DNA of 64,000 nucleotides from Unio delphinus (GCA_029339505.1 JAQISU010000094.1:4815001-4879000); one strand, 5' to 3'; positions 1 to 11,874 are shown, counted from the first letter of the stretch. A program made the numbers and translations. Notes: generated by a model not told the origin, from the sequence alone.

Positions 1-462
1 TGACAATATCGTTCTAATGTCAAGTTGATACGTTGTGTAACAGACGATTTTGTACGTGTTGAACAACTTCTTGCAAAATTGGAAAATTGCATTAAGATGC
101 AGAATTGTTTACGGTATACATTTCCATCTTTTATATAATGCATTTATTTGTATGATTCTTAAATATAGATAGTAAATAGGGTTTTCTGGGTAACAAGTTA
201 ATGCCGGTCATTGAGTGGGTCTTCAAGCTGACATTTCAGATGGATTTCAAGTCGAAATGTGGGATATTTTGCACACTTTATGAATATTACTTTTCCTAAG
301 TAAAGTACGATCGTTCGTTCTTGATACAAATTGGATTTTCGACCAAAAATAAGACGTGATCCAATGTTGTCAGAAATGACTTATCGTTGCGCTTCGAAAA
401 ACTCTTCAGTTTATTCTTGATGTAGTATTGATGATTGTACCGTTGCACCAGCCGCTGATAAC
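1..462 (+). repeat. Left copy of a diverged 0.46 kb duplication (partner 18590-19050)
   Basis: The segment matches 18590-19050 closely over its whole length, including the stretch ending GCCGCTGATAAC. After 462 the two copies part abruptly, and here a LINE 3' fragment begins. A 44-codon open stretch runs from 4 to a TAA at 136-138 with a protein-like composition (begins QYRSNVKLIRC, later TDDFVRVEQLLAKLENC). In the partner the same frame is broken by loss of about 10 bases. A second open stretch near 340-460 corresponds to the ORF at 18922-19104 but carries a TGA where the partner has TTA. I do not recognise the protein. It could be the tail of an old gene or of an unknown transposable element. 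Confidence 0.6.
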
Positions 463-1163
463 CTCTGATTACCGTTTACTGATTTTAAACCTTGTATCAA
501 AAAGTATCTACGTCAGAAGTGGCAGGTGTCATGAGATTATGCAGTCAATAACAAACTTCATGCCATCAAAACCAACCCTGGGAGAATGCACTCCTTCCTC
601 CATAACTATCCGTAGGGAGGAAGTTGTCATTGCAAGAATCAGAATCGGTCATACGTACATTACCCACTCCCACATACTAAAAGGTGAAGATTCCCAGATT
701 CACAGAGTGCGTTTCTTGCAATGAACCATTCACTGTTAAGCAGTTTATGACCGAGTGTTCCGACCTGCAACCTACGCGTGATAAATACTATAATGTACAT
801 GACATGAAGGAACTTTTTGATACTATACAAATCACTAGTATTTTAGATTTCCAGAAGGAATTAAATCTTTATTTTAAACTATAACTTGTATGACATCACC
901 TAAAAGCATTTTTATCTAAAGCAAATACCGCCTCTTATTTACAACATCTTATCATCAAAATACACCATTTACATCTCCCGTTGATTGGGAAGCTTCATAT
1001 TTTCCTGTTACCAACATCTTACCATTTTATATTTAACTATTATGGTTTTTATATCGCTAGCCGATATTAAATATTTCTTATTTCGAAACATATAACCTAT
1101 TGTATGGCGCTAAATAGCCTAAATGTGCTGGTGCGCAGTAAAAATTAAATTAATCAATCAAAC
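463..1163 (+). mobile_element. 3' fragment of an I/Nimb-like non-LTR retrotransposon
   Basis: This is the 3' end of the same LINE family found on the - strand at 34651-37571. Both share the C-terminal coding part, including the segment CVSCNEPFTVKQFMTECSD, and a long common 3' UTR ending in TCAATCAA-type repeats. The CCHC-type knuckle (C-x2-C-x7-H-x4-C) has its histidine changed to glutamine here. Frames are broken between 428-724 and 684-884, so the fragment is dead. It begins exactly where the 1-462 duplication stops matching its partner, as expected of a 5'-truncated insertion, although the partner sequence does not resume on the 3' side. Confidence 0.8.
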
Positions 1164-1189
1164 TCAAAAAAGTTTACAAAATAATCATA

Positions 1190-1798
1190 CAGGTTAAAAC
1201 TTCTCACACATCATGCAAAACTCTTCATACAGGTTTAAACTGCTCAGATCGTATACAAACATTTCATACACGTTAATAGTGCTCACACTGCATACAAACT
1301 CTTCTTATTCATACAGGTTAAAACTGCCCGCACTGTATACAAACACTTCATACAAGTTAATACTGCTCACACCGCATACATATTCTTCATACAGGTTAAA
1401 ACTGCTCACACCGCATTTAAACTCTTCATATTCATACAGGTTAAAACTGCTCACACCGCATACAAACTCTTCTTACAGGGTAAAACTGCTCACACCGCAT
1501 ACAAACGTTTCATATAGGTTAAAACTGCTTACACCTGAATTCAAACTTTTCATACAGGTTAGGGCTGCTCACACTGTATACAAACTCTTAATATAGGTTA
1601 AAACTGCTCACACCGTATACAAAATCATACAGGTTAAAACTGCTCACACCTGTATACAAACTCTTCATACAGGTTAAAACTGCTCACACCGTATACAAAC
1701 TCTTCATACAGGTTAAAACTACTCACACCGTATACAAACTCTTCATACAGGATAAAACTGCTCACACCTGAATACAGTCTCTTTATACAGGTTAAAAA
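1190..1798. repeat. Minisatellite, 36-39 bp unit, about 16 copies
   Basis: The unit reads roughly TACAGGTTAAAACTGCTCAC followed by ACCGTATACAAACTCTTCA. Many units are 36 bp, so one frame stays open for 127 codons (1213-1596) with a 12-residue period. Copies differ by point changes and by short insertions of TTCATA. Nothing beyond the unit length suggests that the frame is translated. Confidence 0.85.
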
Positions 1799-2360
<562 letters not shown>

Positions 2361-2407
2361 CGATCTTTTCCTTAATTAAAATTATATTGACCTTCTTTGA
2401 ATTAAAG

Positions 2408-2505
2408 GTAGACAGAACACCGTGGAAAGAAATCTTCACATCAAGGCCTTTTTACGCTGTCCTTATCGCCCATTTCTGTTACGGCTGGACGTTTTCCTCT
2501 ATAAG
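2408..2505 (+). CDS. SLC17-family transporter, internal exon (partial gene)
   Basis: The segment opens after an acceptor at 2406-2407 and reads [19 protein letters not shown] then [12 protein letters not shown]. This matches the SLC17 family block around the middle of the protein, usually PW..I..S.PFWA...AHF..NWGFY. SLC17 proteins are 12-helix major facilitator carriers moving organic anions such as sialate, glutamate or phosphate across lysosomal, vesicular or plasma membranes. After WTFSS the expected TELPTYM-like block is missing from the same frame. A possible donor at 2506 (ATAAG before GTATC) would end the exon there, but no exon supplying the missing block was found before 5209. Upstream exons must lie left of the window. 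Confidence is good for the family and low for the 3' boundary. Confidence 0.65.
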
Positions 2506-2639
2506 GTATCACGGTACCAATTGTTTTTCCATAGAACTCAATGCTAATATTTGGAGAGATAAATATATTTTCTATCCTAATTTAGCATGCATCTCACACA
2601 CTGTTATAGAGAACAATGTTAGATTGTCAATTTGATGAT

Positions 2640-4800
2640 GACAAAACCAGGTACTCCATTGCATTTAAGAGAGATAACTCTGCTGGAACTAGACAGGGGT
2701 ATGAGTTATCTAGTCACAACATACCTATTTTCAGTCATGTCTATGACATTTTCAAAAAAAATCATAAAAAATACAAAATATGATCTGTATAGGAATTAAC
2801 TTAAATTCTTATGTTGCCAAGAGGCTAAACTATCTTTTAAGCCTAACAGAAAGTACAACTCTTACATAATCTACCATTCATAGCTTGTGTTGTTATTTAT
2901 TTCTGATTGGTATGGACCCTACTCCTTACGCTCCACCCACATGGACTTGCGCAATTGGTACCGTTATACCATAATCACTCTTCTTCCGACATAAATGAAG
3001 GAGGTTCTAAAATTTGATGTCAAACAGGTATCTCCCATTTCTTGCTGTAAATGTAGCTTTCGATTGTGTGCACGTTATAGTAACTTAGAAAGGCACTTGG
3101 TAGTCCTCAGATGTTGGCGTATCTTGCTCGTTGTAACCGGATAACCTGGCAGAACTATTTCGACAATATGGATGTTTCCATGAACACACAAAAATCTGAA
3201 GTTGAATACATCAGTATTAAATGTTAAAGGTTACATGTTCACACTGCAGAATTGAGGAAGGGTGCCACATTGTCTTGGCGATTAGTGTACTAAACTTGTA
3301 CCCAGTGGCTTGCATATTAATCCACCTCAGCGCATTTATGTAATCGTGGTGTGTGTCTTGCAAAAAGCAATTTACACATATTCCTCCCATGGTCTAAATA
3401 CAGTAGCTCGTATGTTCCACTCAGCTCAGGTAAGTTCCATTTGTTTGTCTAATGTCAGATATTGCAAATATGTTAAAGTCAAATAAAGCAGTTGGTGTGA
3501 GTTCCGTCCCCTGCACAGTCCTGGGCCGCCGTATGCTCTCTCTGGGCATTGTATTTTACGGCCGTTCCCCCACATGTCCAAATGAAGAAGCATACGGGTT
3601 CTCATCCTGCTTAGACCAACTTGGGTAGGCCACCACGGTGTATCTCACTGTTAATGCATCACGTAGGTTTCCTGCAGATACCCTGCTTATGAAAAGCTCC
3701 GTGAGGTGGCGAATCCTGGAGGAGAAAACTAGGAACGACATTACTTTTATAATATCTCTTAAATGTGTCATAATGCTTTAAAAGTATGGTAGCGTATAGC
3801 GTTGCATGGAAGCAGACTATTACTGACAGCTGCTTTTTAGTTTCCTCTAGTCATAATTATATACCGGTAGTTTTATTATTTGATGTTCATTTCTCTAATA
3901 TTATCGTTTTTAAATCAGCGACTGGAATTTTCGATTTTACAACTAAGGCTGCTGTTATAGTCTATTGTTATCCCGAACGTATCCCAGAAAATTCCTATTG
4001 TAAATTGTTATGCAGAAAACCTGTTAATAGACATGAATATACGTAATAGGGTAAACGTTATTTATATTTATGTCCAATGAAACGTCGCTCTTCTATGATC
4101 AACTGACGTCTAGTGCATGTGCACTGGGACACCTGCCGTGTTATGACCTCTGAAAATCGCTTATATGTCCAATAAAAGGATGATTAATTCACCAATCATT
4201 AAATCGATATATCAGTCATGTCTAGGTGCCTCTATGAAAATCTGTTTGAGACAGTTTAAGTCTGTTTGAGGTGACTTCAGTACATAAGTTCAACATACCA
4301 TGAAAAGATGCATTGGGTGGGTTCCGGGTAAAAGAACAACATCTCAAAAATGGTAGCTTCTTCTGTGTAAAACTGACCTTAAAGGTCATCAGATGAGTTC
4401 TTCTGAGTGATTTGTTAATTTATGATTGCATAATTTGCACCCGGTAGGCAATTTTAGTGCAGAACATAAATAGCTACTGACAGATTTTCAAGCCATTATG
4501 TAAAATCCTTTACTGTAAAGGATTTGGGTGATGAATCTGGTTAGGCCGTTGCACTCCATGGTGGTGATGGTAGTTGTGCATGGTTAGAGGTTCAGAATAT
4601 GGCATGAACACGCACTATGAACAACCCAAGTTACGACCTCTGGACTGATGCTGTCAGTAATTGACTGATTGTTTTAACAGGATGAGGCCTTAGTAAAGTG
4701 CTATCCTCCTGTCGCAGCCAATGAAGTGAACAGTGCATCGTGAGTGCAAATATTTATCTTTTATTTTGTTGTTGCTGTTATCGGCATTTGTTTATACACA
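2640..4800. other. Intron-like sequence without recognisable features
   Basis: This lies between the first two SLC17 exon blocks. Open frames at 3556-3771 (-) and 3786-4046 (+) have no splice signals or family resemblance that I can see. The missing SLC17 segment was looked for here and not found. Confidence 0.45.
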
Positions 4801-4807
4801 GTACTGG

Positions 4808-4940
4808 CTAGATCATGCAGAGAAAAGCGGACCGTAAAAGGCTTTTTAAAGCATTCACATGTGTCCTGCCAGGGTATCGAACTGACGACCACTGCATTAC
4901 GCTCAACCAGCGGATTTTCATAGTCTCGCCCGACTCCCTT
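4808..4940 (-). mobile_element. SINE 5' (tRNA-like) head, degenerate
   Basis: On the - strand the sequence has a tRNA-like head: GGTTGAGCGTAATGCAGTGG, then GTCGTCAGTTCGATACC, which fits the RNA polymerase III B-box pattern GGTTCGANNCC with one mismatch. Head-like sequence with no anticodon stem of its own points to a tRNA-derived SINE remnant inside the SLC17 intron. No target-site duplication was identified. Confidence 0.45.
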
Positions 4941-5208
4941 TAAACCAATAACTGTCGTAAGGTACTCAAAATATAAGTACCACACACTTATCAATATTTG
5001 AAATCGTTATATTAAGATGCATATATTGTGAGCTCGAGTCTATAATATATACATGTTGATGGTGTATTACGTTATAATGAAGTGTCTGAATGCATGTTCA
5101 ATTAAATGTAGCTAATGTAATGTATCTTTGATACCTCTATAAATTAAATGAATCAGAAGATATCGATTTGAAATAGAATATGATAATTTCTATAATTTCA
5201 ATCTTCAG

Positions 5209-5340
5209 AATGATGCTTTTCATCACTGCCATTTATATCAATGGCTTTGTCTTTCAACACTGCAGAGCACTTGGCAGACTTCATGGTTTCCAGGAAATGT
5301 TTTGGCATAACATCTGTGCGACGTATACTGCAAACAATTT
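5209..5340 (+). CDS. SLC17-family transporter, internal exon with frame break near acceptor
   Basis: From 5214 the frame reads CFSSLPFISMAL, then SFNTAEHLADFMVSRKCFG, then ITSVRRILQTI. This matches the SLC17 block S-LP-(Y/F)-L-...-AD-...-R-...-T-VRK-I-NTIG. The donor at 5341 (ATTT before GTAAGTCA) leaves one base that completes a codon with the next exon. The only good acceptor, TTTCAATCTTCAG ending at 5208, puts a TGA (5211-5213) in frame. The bases AATGATGCTTTTCATCA read as N-D-G-F-S-S if one G is restored after GATG, so a single-base loss is the simplest explanation. Either this copy is a pseudogene or the assembly has a one-base error. Confidence 0.7.
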
Positions 5341-5639
5341 GTAAGTCACGTACCATGTATGTATGGCAATGGGGTTTTTATAAACAATATTGAAATTAAT
5401 AAAGAAACAAAATAGTAAACTCTGAACATGGCGATCTTTTTAACTGTACCAGATTTGGGTGAAAGTTATACATATTTGTTTGATTCATCCAGTGTTTTTA
5501 AATGACCATCGAATATACATAGTGAATACATTTTTACTACGTCTTTAAAAGTTTTTTTTATTGCACCTGCCCATCGTTCGTCATAGTCATATAAATCTCA
5601 TGTTATAAACCCTTAATGTATGAAAAATATCCCGCCTTG

Positions 5640-5860
5640 GTCTTATATTGTTACACGCACAGGAGTATTCACTTAACCGAGCGGTGTCAAAACCCTGGCG
5701 CGAATCCCGCTGGAAGTCATATGTTTTCCTCAAATTTCCAAAGACTTCCTTACAACTTGAGTTGTAAATTGGAAAGCCAGACGTGTCTGTCTTTATTTAA
5801 AATATTTTGCTTTAATCAATTGGAGACCACAGATGAAACAACTTACCCAAAAGTCCATTA
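5640..5860 (+). mobile_element. Possible SINE remnant
   Basis: The stretch TTAACCGAGCGGTGT resembles a tRNA A-box and GGCGCGAATCCCGC resembles a degenerate B-box about 30 bases later. There is no clear tail or target-site duplication. This is a weak call. Confidence 0.3.
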
Positions 5861-5861
5861 G

Positions 5862-6800
5862 CCGCACCTTTGCATAGTTTTTCATCATTATCAATAGATT
5901 TCCGTACTGCCAGCCGGTTTTGCCATAGAAAATACACTAGTGTTTCCTTTCTTAATGGGAACTATTTAACTGCGCCCCAAGGACAGCCAAAGTACAATTT
6001 TACCGGCGTATTACGCTTTTATAATTACACCTATTTTCCACTATGGACACATAAACGGTATCTACCCAATCCCAACTTATTGATTCCATTGTGTAATTTA
6101 CTGGTTTCCTACCATAAATACTGCCATCTCAACAAACAACACTATTATACACCACTAGCTTTTAATATGGACTATGTTACTAAAGGGACAGGCATTCGGC
6201 TTGGACGTAAAGTCACTGCTAGCGAACTCTAGCATGGTTCAAACTCACTAACACTCGACTCCGTGACGTTTGCTCTTACTAAATGGCCAATTATTTCGGG
6301 CTAGGAATATTTCCATGGCGTCGAATCCCAATAATCACTAGGATAAATCTAAGAATTGTTTAAAAACGAGGCGCTATCAAATGCGAATACTCCAAATTTA
6401 TTACAATATTGTTGGTTTCTACACGAAAAGAGTTTTGTCAAAAGGTGCAAAAATAATTGACTTAAATAAAGTTTATCAAGACCTGATTCGGTGCTGTGTA
6501 CCTTTTTAATTCAAAGCAGCACTTTTATTCTTGTCAGTGATGCACTTCAAAGAGATTCTGATACTTTCGTAGAACCCTGCGTCCATTCGTAACATACTAT
6601 TACTATTTTAGCTACTTTTCGATTTTGATAATAAAAAAGTTGACTAACTGTCTCTCGTGAATTGTTTAATGCGCAAAAGACAAGAAGAGTTTGGTACGAA
6701 TAAAATGTAAAAAATCTGCCGTTGAATAGATTTATTAGTTCATGTGACTCTTTTTCATTTCATGTTTTTCGCATGAGTGGTGCGCTTGCATACATAATAG
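5862..6800. other. Intron sequence, nothing recognised
   Basis: This lies between the exons at 5209-5340 and 6835-6985. The 120-codon open frame at 5870-6232 has no family resemblance or flanking splice signals, so I treat it as chance. Confidence 0.4.
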
Positions 6801-6834
6801 TTGTAAATGTTAACGATTACCATTTCAATTTCAG

Positions 6835-6985
6835 CGTTCCTAGGCTCAGGGACTTGTTTTGTTCTTATAGGATTCATATCCTGTGATACACGTCTTTTTG
6901 CTGTTGCTTTGCTATCTATATGTACAATATTTGAGGGTCTTTCTCTGGGAGGATTTGCAATAAACCATATGGATTTTGCTGGAGT
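6835..6985 (+). CDS. SLC17-family transporter, internal exon
   Basis: The acceptor TTTCAATTTCAG ends at 6834 and the donor GTAAGT starts at 6986. The first two bases (CG) complete the codon left by the previous exon, giving ILQTI-S-FLGSGTCFVL. The exon then reads IGFISCDTRLFAVALL and continues to EGLSLGGFAINHMDFAG. This is the family block with two membrane helices and the G-F-...-NH-D signature that precedes the helix 10 region. NH-(L/M)-D is the most conserved part and is intact. The exon ends in phase 2 (GT), which the next exon completes. No stop or frameshift is seen. Confidence 0.85.
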
Positions 6986-7326
6986 GTAAGTTCTTTTTTA
7001 TACAGGTTATTTCGACTAACTGCACAAAGTAGAAAAATGAAAGTGAAGCAAAGAACCACAGTATAGATATTCTCCAGAATTCTTATGCTCATCGTCGTAT
7101 AAGAGCGAGGGCTAACTGGAACTTTTGTCTGTTTAAAAACATCATAACATTATATTTCTTGATTTTTTTAATTCATCTGCATCGTTAAATATGGTTCAGC
7201 AACTAAGTTCCACCATCTCTGAGAAGACCTACGAGTTACGTGCCCTTGCAATAAGTCAGATATCATTGGATGTCGAAATGCTTTGCGATGAACTGAGCGT
7301 TTATTCAAAAGCGTTAGATAAATTAA

Positions 7327-7352
7327 CATACATACATACATACATACATACA

Positions 7353-7429
<77 letters not shown>
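7327..7429. repeat. (CATA)n followed by (TA)n compound microsatellite
   Basis: About 54 bases of CATA units pass directly into about 50 bases of TA units. It lies inside an SLC17 intron. Confidence 0.95.
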
Positions 7430-7432
<3 letters not shown>

Positions 7433-7654
7433 AATAGGTGCATGACCAACTTTGTATATAATGTTGCACGATATGCCTTATTTCAGTGTTTTATATACTA
7501 AATAACCGTATAAACATACCTGTTTAACTTCAAATGACCTCGGGCCTTAGTATGACCTAATTGCATAAATAAAGTTTGCATGTAATGGCGATTGATTTGC
7601 TGATTTACATGATAGTGTATTTAATATTTATATATGCAGTTTACAGGCAGAAGT

Positions 7655-7655
<1 letters not shown>

Positions 7656-7726
<71 letters not shown>
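7656..7726. repeat. (AT)n microsatellite
   Basis: About 70 bases of pure AT dinucleotide in the same intron. Confidence 0.95.
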
Positions 7727-7729
<3 letters not shown>

Positions 7730-8124
7730 CCGCTCACATTAAGGTAGGATACATCTGCTATTCCAAGTAGAACAGATCCATTTCAGCTAGCTGAGATTGA
7801 AAGATAAATATTTAAATATTACAAGTTTTGTATGTTGTGCTTTATCTTGCATTTTATTGAAACTACATTTTGCTTGTATTCGAAATTCTCGTTCTTTGGT
7901 TGGTTGCTAATTTACTTGCATGAACCAATCACAATCGAGGTTAAAACTACTAGTATCTTTGTTCAGCAATGGACAATAATCCTAAACTAGTATGGAAACT
8001 CAATTATTTGACTCTCCTGATTAGATGCATAAGCTTTTTGTACTAGTAGTAACCACATATCATAGACAACAACTAGGACTGTGAGATATAGATAATCACT
8101 GTATCTACTTGTGCTTATTTGCAG

Positions 8125-8215
8125 GTTTACAGGAACGGTCTTTGGAATATGTAACGCAATTGGCAACACAACAGGCATAATAGCCCCAATGGTAGCTGGC
8201 ATGATGACACAAAAT
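8125..8215 (+). CDS. SLC17-family transporter, internal exon
   Basis: The acceptor GCTTATTTGCAG ends at 8124 and the donor GTGAGT starts at 8216. The first G completes the valine codon begun in the previous exon. The exon then reads FTGTVFGICNAIGNTTG and IIAPMVAGMMTQN. SLC17 members have AG-.-.-G-I-.NT-.-.-.-PG-.-.-P at this place, the penultimate helices lining the translocation path. The NT dipeptide and the following glycine and proline pattern are kept. The exon ends in phase 0. The intron that follows is 4.6 kb and contains an antisense LINE. Confidence 0.85.
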
Positions 8216-8966
8216 GTGAGTCTAGCTTTTTCTAATGTCATAATGTGTACCAAAGGAATGAACTGATTCAGTTGATGGTGATGTTATATAATTGAAACTC
8301 TTTAGACATTTATGGTCCTTGCCTGTACATCAACCCGACGATTGTAGTGATATTCATATATATATGGTAACATACAAATAACAATATCTTACATGGTCCT
8401 GAGATAGTAGAATTCAACTTTCATCTTAAAATATAAATTATATTAAGGTCAGAACAATTTTGAATCTAAGGAAATGAAAATTATTTTGTGAGACGTAAAA
8501 GCGGTAGATGATGCCTTGTCATATGCATTGAGTTAGAGATTATATTTAGAGTGTTATGTAGTCATTTATGTGGCTTATAAGATTGGGCGCAAACATTTAC
8601 TGAAAAACAAATTGTTCCATTTCATATCATTTTATGTAATGTTGAATGAATTTCATGTATATTAGGTACGTTTGATCGAACAACAGTCAAAGGATAATAC
8701 AACTGATAAAAGGTAATTTTTAAAAACATTTTCCTTTATTAGTTTAAAAGCGCGTTGGAATAAAGACACACTCTAGAGAAACATTTTAGACTGCAAAATG
8801 ATGCACACGTAGGCACGGTCAACAAGGTTTAGAATTTTTGTGCCATCGAGTGACATGTGGATTAAGATAGCTTTCTTCTCCGTTTTGTAGCGTATTCATT
8901 TGTCTTTCATGTATTTTCGAGTCTTGACTAACATAGCCTAAGTTTACTAAAGTGCCATATCGCAAG

Positions 8967-8967
<1 letters not shown>
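8216..8967. other. Intron sequence, nothing recognised
   Basis: AT-rich sequence of the last SLC17 intron between the exon at 8125-8215 and the LINE tail. No feature is supported. Confidence 0.5.
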
Positions 8968-9008
<41 letters not shown>

Positions 9009-9055
9009 GTAATAATATAAGTATGATAATAATTATGATAATAATAATAATAACA
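8968..9055 (-). repeat. (TAA)n / (ATT)n tail of the antisense LINE
   Basis: Interrupted TAA repeats sit directly after the 3' UTR of the - strand LINE. Read on the - strand, the junction is AGGCGCTATACAAAGTCC followed by a (TTA)n tail, a typical 3' end for CR1/L2-type elements and the SINEs that share their tails. Confidence 0.8.
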
Positions 9056-10850
9056 ATGAGGACTTTGTATAGCGCCTAATATTTCGAAGCTCTAAGCGCT
9101 TTACAACATCTATAATGAAATGACTACAATAAAGAAAAACAAATAACAAAAACGATGAAATTGAAAAACATAAAAACATGCTGGAAACATATAAGATACA
9201 AAATATTATTAGATCTCTACGTTTGTTCCTGCAGTCGAAAAAGGTGAGTTTTAAGAGGAACTCTTAAAAGGGACCACTGTGTTTTTGTGTCTAATTTCAA
9301 TGGGCAATTCGTTCCACATCACCGGGACCTGGCATGCAAAGGACCGTTGTCGATATGACTTCGTTTTCATAGTGGGAGCAATGTGTATACGATTGTCAGA
9401 AGAGGAGCGTAAGTATCTTGCTGGTGTATACACATGGATGAGGTCGGATAGGTATAATGGACTGGAGTCTGTCAGTGAAACATAGCACACAAAACACATT
9501 TTGTGTTTGATTCTGTATTGATAGCCAATGTAGGGTACAGAGCAGTGGTGAGGTGTTCCCTGATCGAGGTACTCTAAAGATGATCCGAGCAGCTGTGTTT
9601 TGAACTTTTTGAAGTTTCTGGAGTAGATATTGTGACGAACCAGACAGAACTGAGTTACAATAGTCCAGTCTTGAAAGTAATAATGAACACACAAGTGCTT
9701 TAGTGGCATCAAATGAAAGATATTGGCGAGTGGAACTGATGCATCTCAGTTCAAGATATGCAGCCTTGCATATGTTCATGACATGTTGGTGCAATGTAAG
9801 AGTACTGTCTAGAGTAACACCTAGGTTTCGTACTGACTGTGCGAATTTAATATTTGTGTTTCTGATATGTATTGTCTGAGGTAAAGGATGTAAATGAGAA
9901 AGTCGTTGAGTTGTGATCAGAATAGCCTTAGTTTTATCATCATTCATCTGCAGCTTGTTACATGCCATCCATGTTTTCACATCAGAAATGCACCTCTTTA
10001 CTCCATGGCTGGTGGCATGAACTTCATTTGGGTGGCTAGACTTGATTATTTGGGTGTCATCAGTGTACAATTATTGACACATTGTATGATGATCTATGAC
10101 ACTTGCGAGCGGCTGAGTGTATAGAATGAAGATAACATGTCCAAGAACAGACCCATGTGGAACACCACAACATAGATCAACTGGGCTGGAATGCATTCCA
10201 TTTGCAGATACAATTTGTGTCATGTTGACTAAGTAGGACTTGAACCACTGCAAGGCTATATTCTGAATGCCAAATACATGCTGGAGACGGTGAAGTAATA
10301 TATCATGGTCTAACGGTGGATTGTGTCAAATGCTGCAGAGAAATCAAGATGGGTGAGGACTGTAATCGTTCCACTATCCAAGGCATAGAGAATGTCATTA
10401 AATACTTTCAGAAGAGTAGTTTCAGTACTGTGGCAAGTGAGATATGCAAACTGTACATTGCTAGAAAGACTGCTTGAATTCAAATGAGATACATGTTGGG
10501 TTAGAACAACTTTTTCTAACATTTTAGATATGAATGGGAGATTAGAAACTGGGCAGTATTTCTTTAAATCGTTATGGGCAAGTGTTGGGTTCTTCAGCAG
10601 AGGCTTTACGATGGCAGTTTTGAAACATGATTGGAATTCCCCCGATGACAGAGAGATATTAATAACATCAGTTAGAGAAGGCAATACTGGGTCTAAGCAC
10701 TCAAGCAGCAGTGATGTCTGAATTGAATGAAGTTCACAAGACTTTGGTGCACTCTTCATCACGCTTGTCTGTACTAAATCAATAGAGACAGGTTCAAATG
10801 CTCCTAATGATTGTCGCTGAAATTCTGTATCATAACTGTATGGTGGTGAG
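9056..10850 (-). mobile_element. Decayed CR1/L2-like non-LTR retrotransposon (reverse transcriptase)
   Basis: Open segments on the - strand line up in order with a CR1/L2-type reverse transcriptase. First comes a fingers region (MKSAPKSCEL, later FISKMLEKVV, then STETTLLKVFNDIL). Motif A is DFSAAFDTI, the next block is GVPHGSVLG (usually GVPQGSVLG), the active-site block is YTDDTQ (usually YADDTQ), and the thumb follows (NLGVTLD, then LDYCNSVLSG). The end has VPVMWNELP and a C-terminus near 9224. Breaks include an insertion after DTIH near 10312, an in-frame TAA just before LYTDD at about 10071, a frameshift near 9480 and one near 9260. There is no endonuclease part, so the copy is 5'-truncated. 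The upstream limit is uncertain; weakly similar frames may run to about 11,000. It is inserted antisense in the last SLC17 intron. Confidence 0.85.
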
Positions 10851-11796
10851 TCAATTTAAATTGTGTAGTCAAACGAATGATCCAGAATTGAAGACTGTGA
10901 TTGCCTTTTAATGTGCAATCTAACACGGCAGACTTTGTATAGCAAAAGAGCAGGGTCCAAGACAGCCTTGCGCTTCAAAGTTCTTGTTCTAGAATGCAAG
11001 TGTCAACCATGTTGAATGGCTACCTTTGTCTCATTTCAATAAACAAACATCTTCCATTCCGGTTTTGTCATGCAGTGGATAGTTTTGTAGACTCTAATGA
11101 TATAAAACTCAATACCAGTTATTAGCCACATTATTTAAATACATCATCAATAAGAGGTGTTCCATATTATTACTGTTCTGACAAAAATGAAGATGGCTAA
11201 ACATAGTGAACTTGTTTATCGATTTTGAAGACACACTATGGCAGCCATGATTATGCCAAGTGACCGTTTTTACTAGGAAGATTATTTTTGTTCGCGAAGT
11301 GCCTTCTATCTAGTCCGTTTGGACTAATACTGTTCTTCAGCTCAAACATTAATGTCGAACACAGCAATCTTTTTTGAGGTCTCTCTTCAAAAGCCATTTC
11401 TAACTCTTTAGCTAGATTGTTATTGGTCGTGAAAAATGTGACAAACATACCGTTTTCTTGCTCTAATTTGTGTTTTTTTCTATGAAAGAAGTGCAAAGTG
11501 ACATCCTTTAACAAAAAATGTGAATGAAGCTTTTATCTTTCGTGAATGGCGTGCAAGGGCAGTTCTACGATCCTGTGAATTCCAGTTAATAATTTTCTAA
11601 TGTGATTTATGGTCAACAATCTGATTGTGTGCCGTCAGTCTCGACGTGCTAAATGTTCTTGGATGACTTCACAACAATGATCTCAAAATAAAATCTAACA
11701 CCATAGCCGAGAAATAGCTATGTAATATATTGTTTTTGACAAAAGGACACTCAATTACTTACCAAAATCAATCACGCCATAAATCTTCTCGAAAAC
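10851..11796. other. Intron sequence, possibly the far 5' remnant of the LINE, then unassigned
   Basis: The first 150 bases may still be LINE-derived on the - strand. The remainder shows no recognisable feature. Confidence 0.4.

Positions 11797-11797
<1 letters not shown>

Positions 11798-11874
<77 letters not shown>
11798..11874. repeat. (TA)n(TG)n compound microsatellite
   Basis: About 32 bases of TA are followed by about 44 bases of GT. The same TA-to-TG arrangement recurs at 41796 and 50834. Confidence 0.95.

Noticed and set aside
9251..10124. Plus-strand frames such as 9279-9485 and 9894-10124
   Set aside because: They are the complement of the - strand reverse transcriptase frames and have no resemblance of their own.
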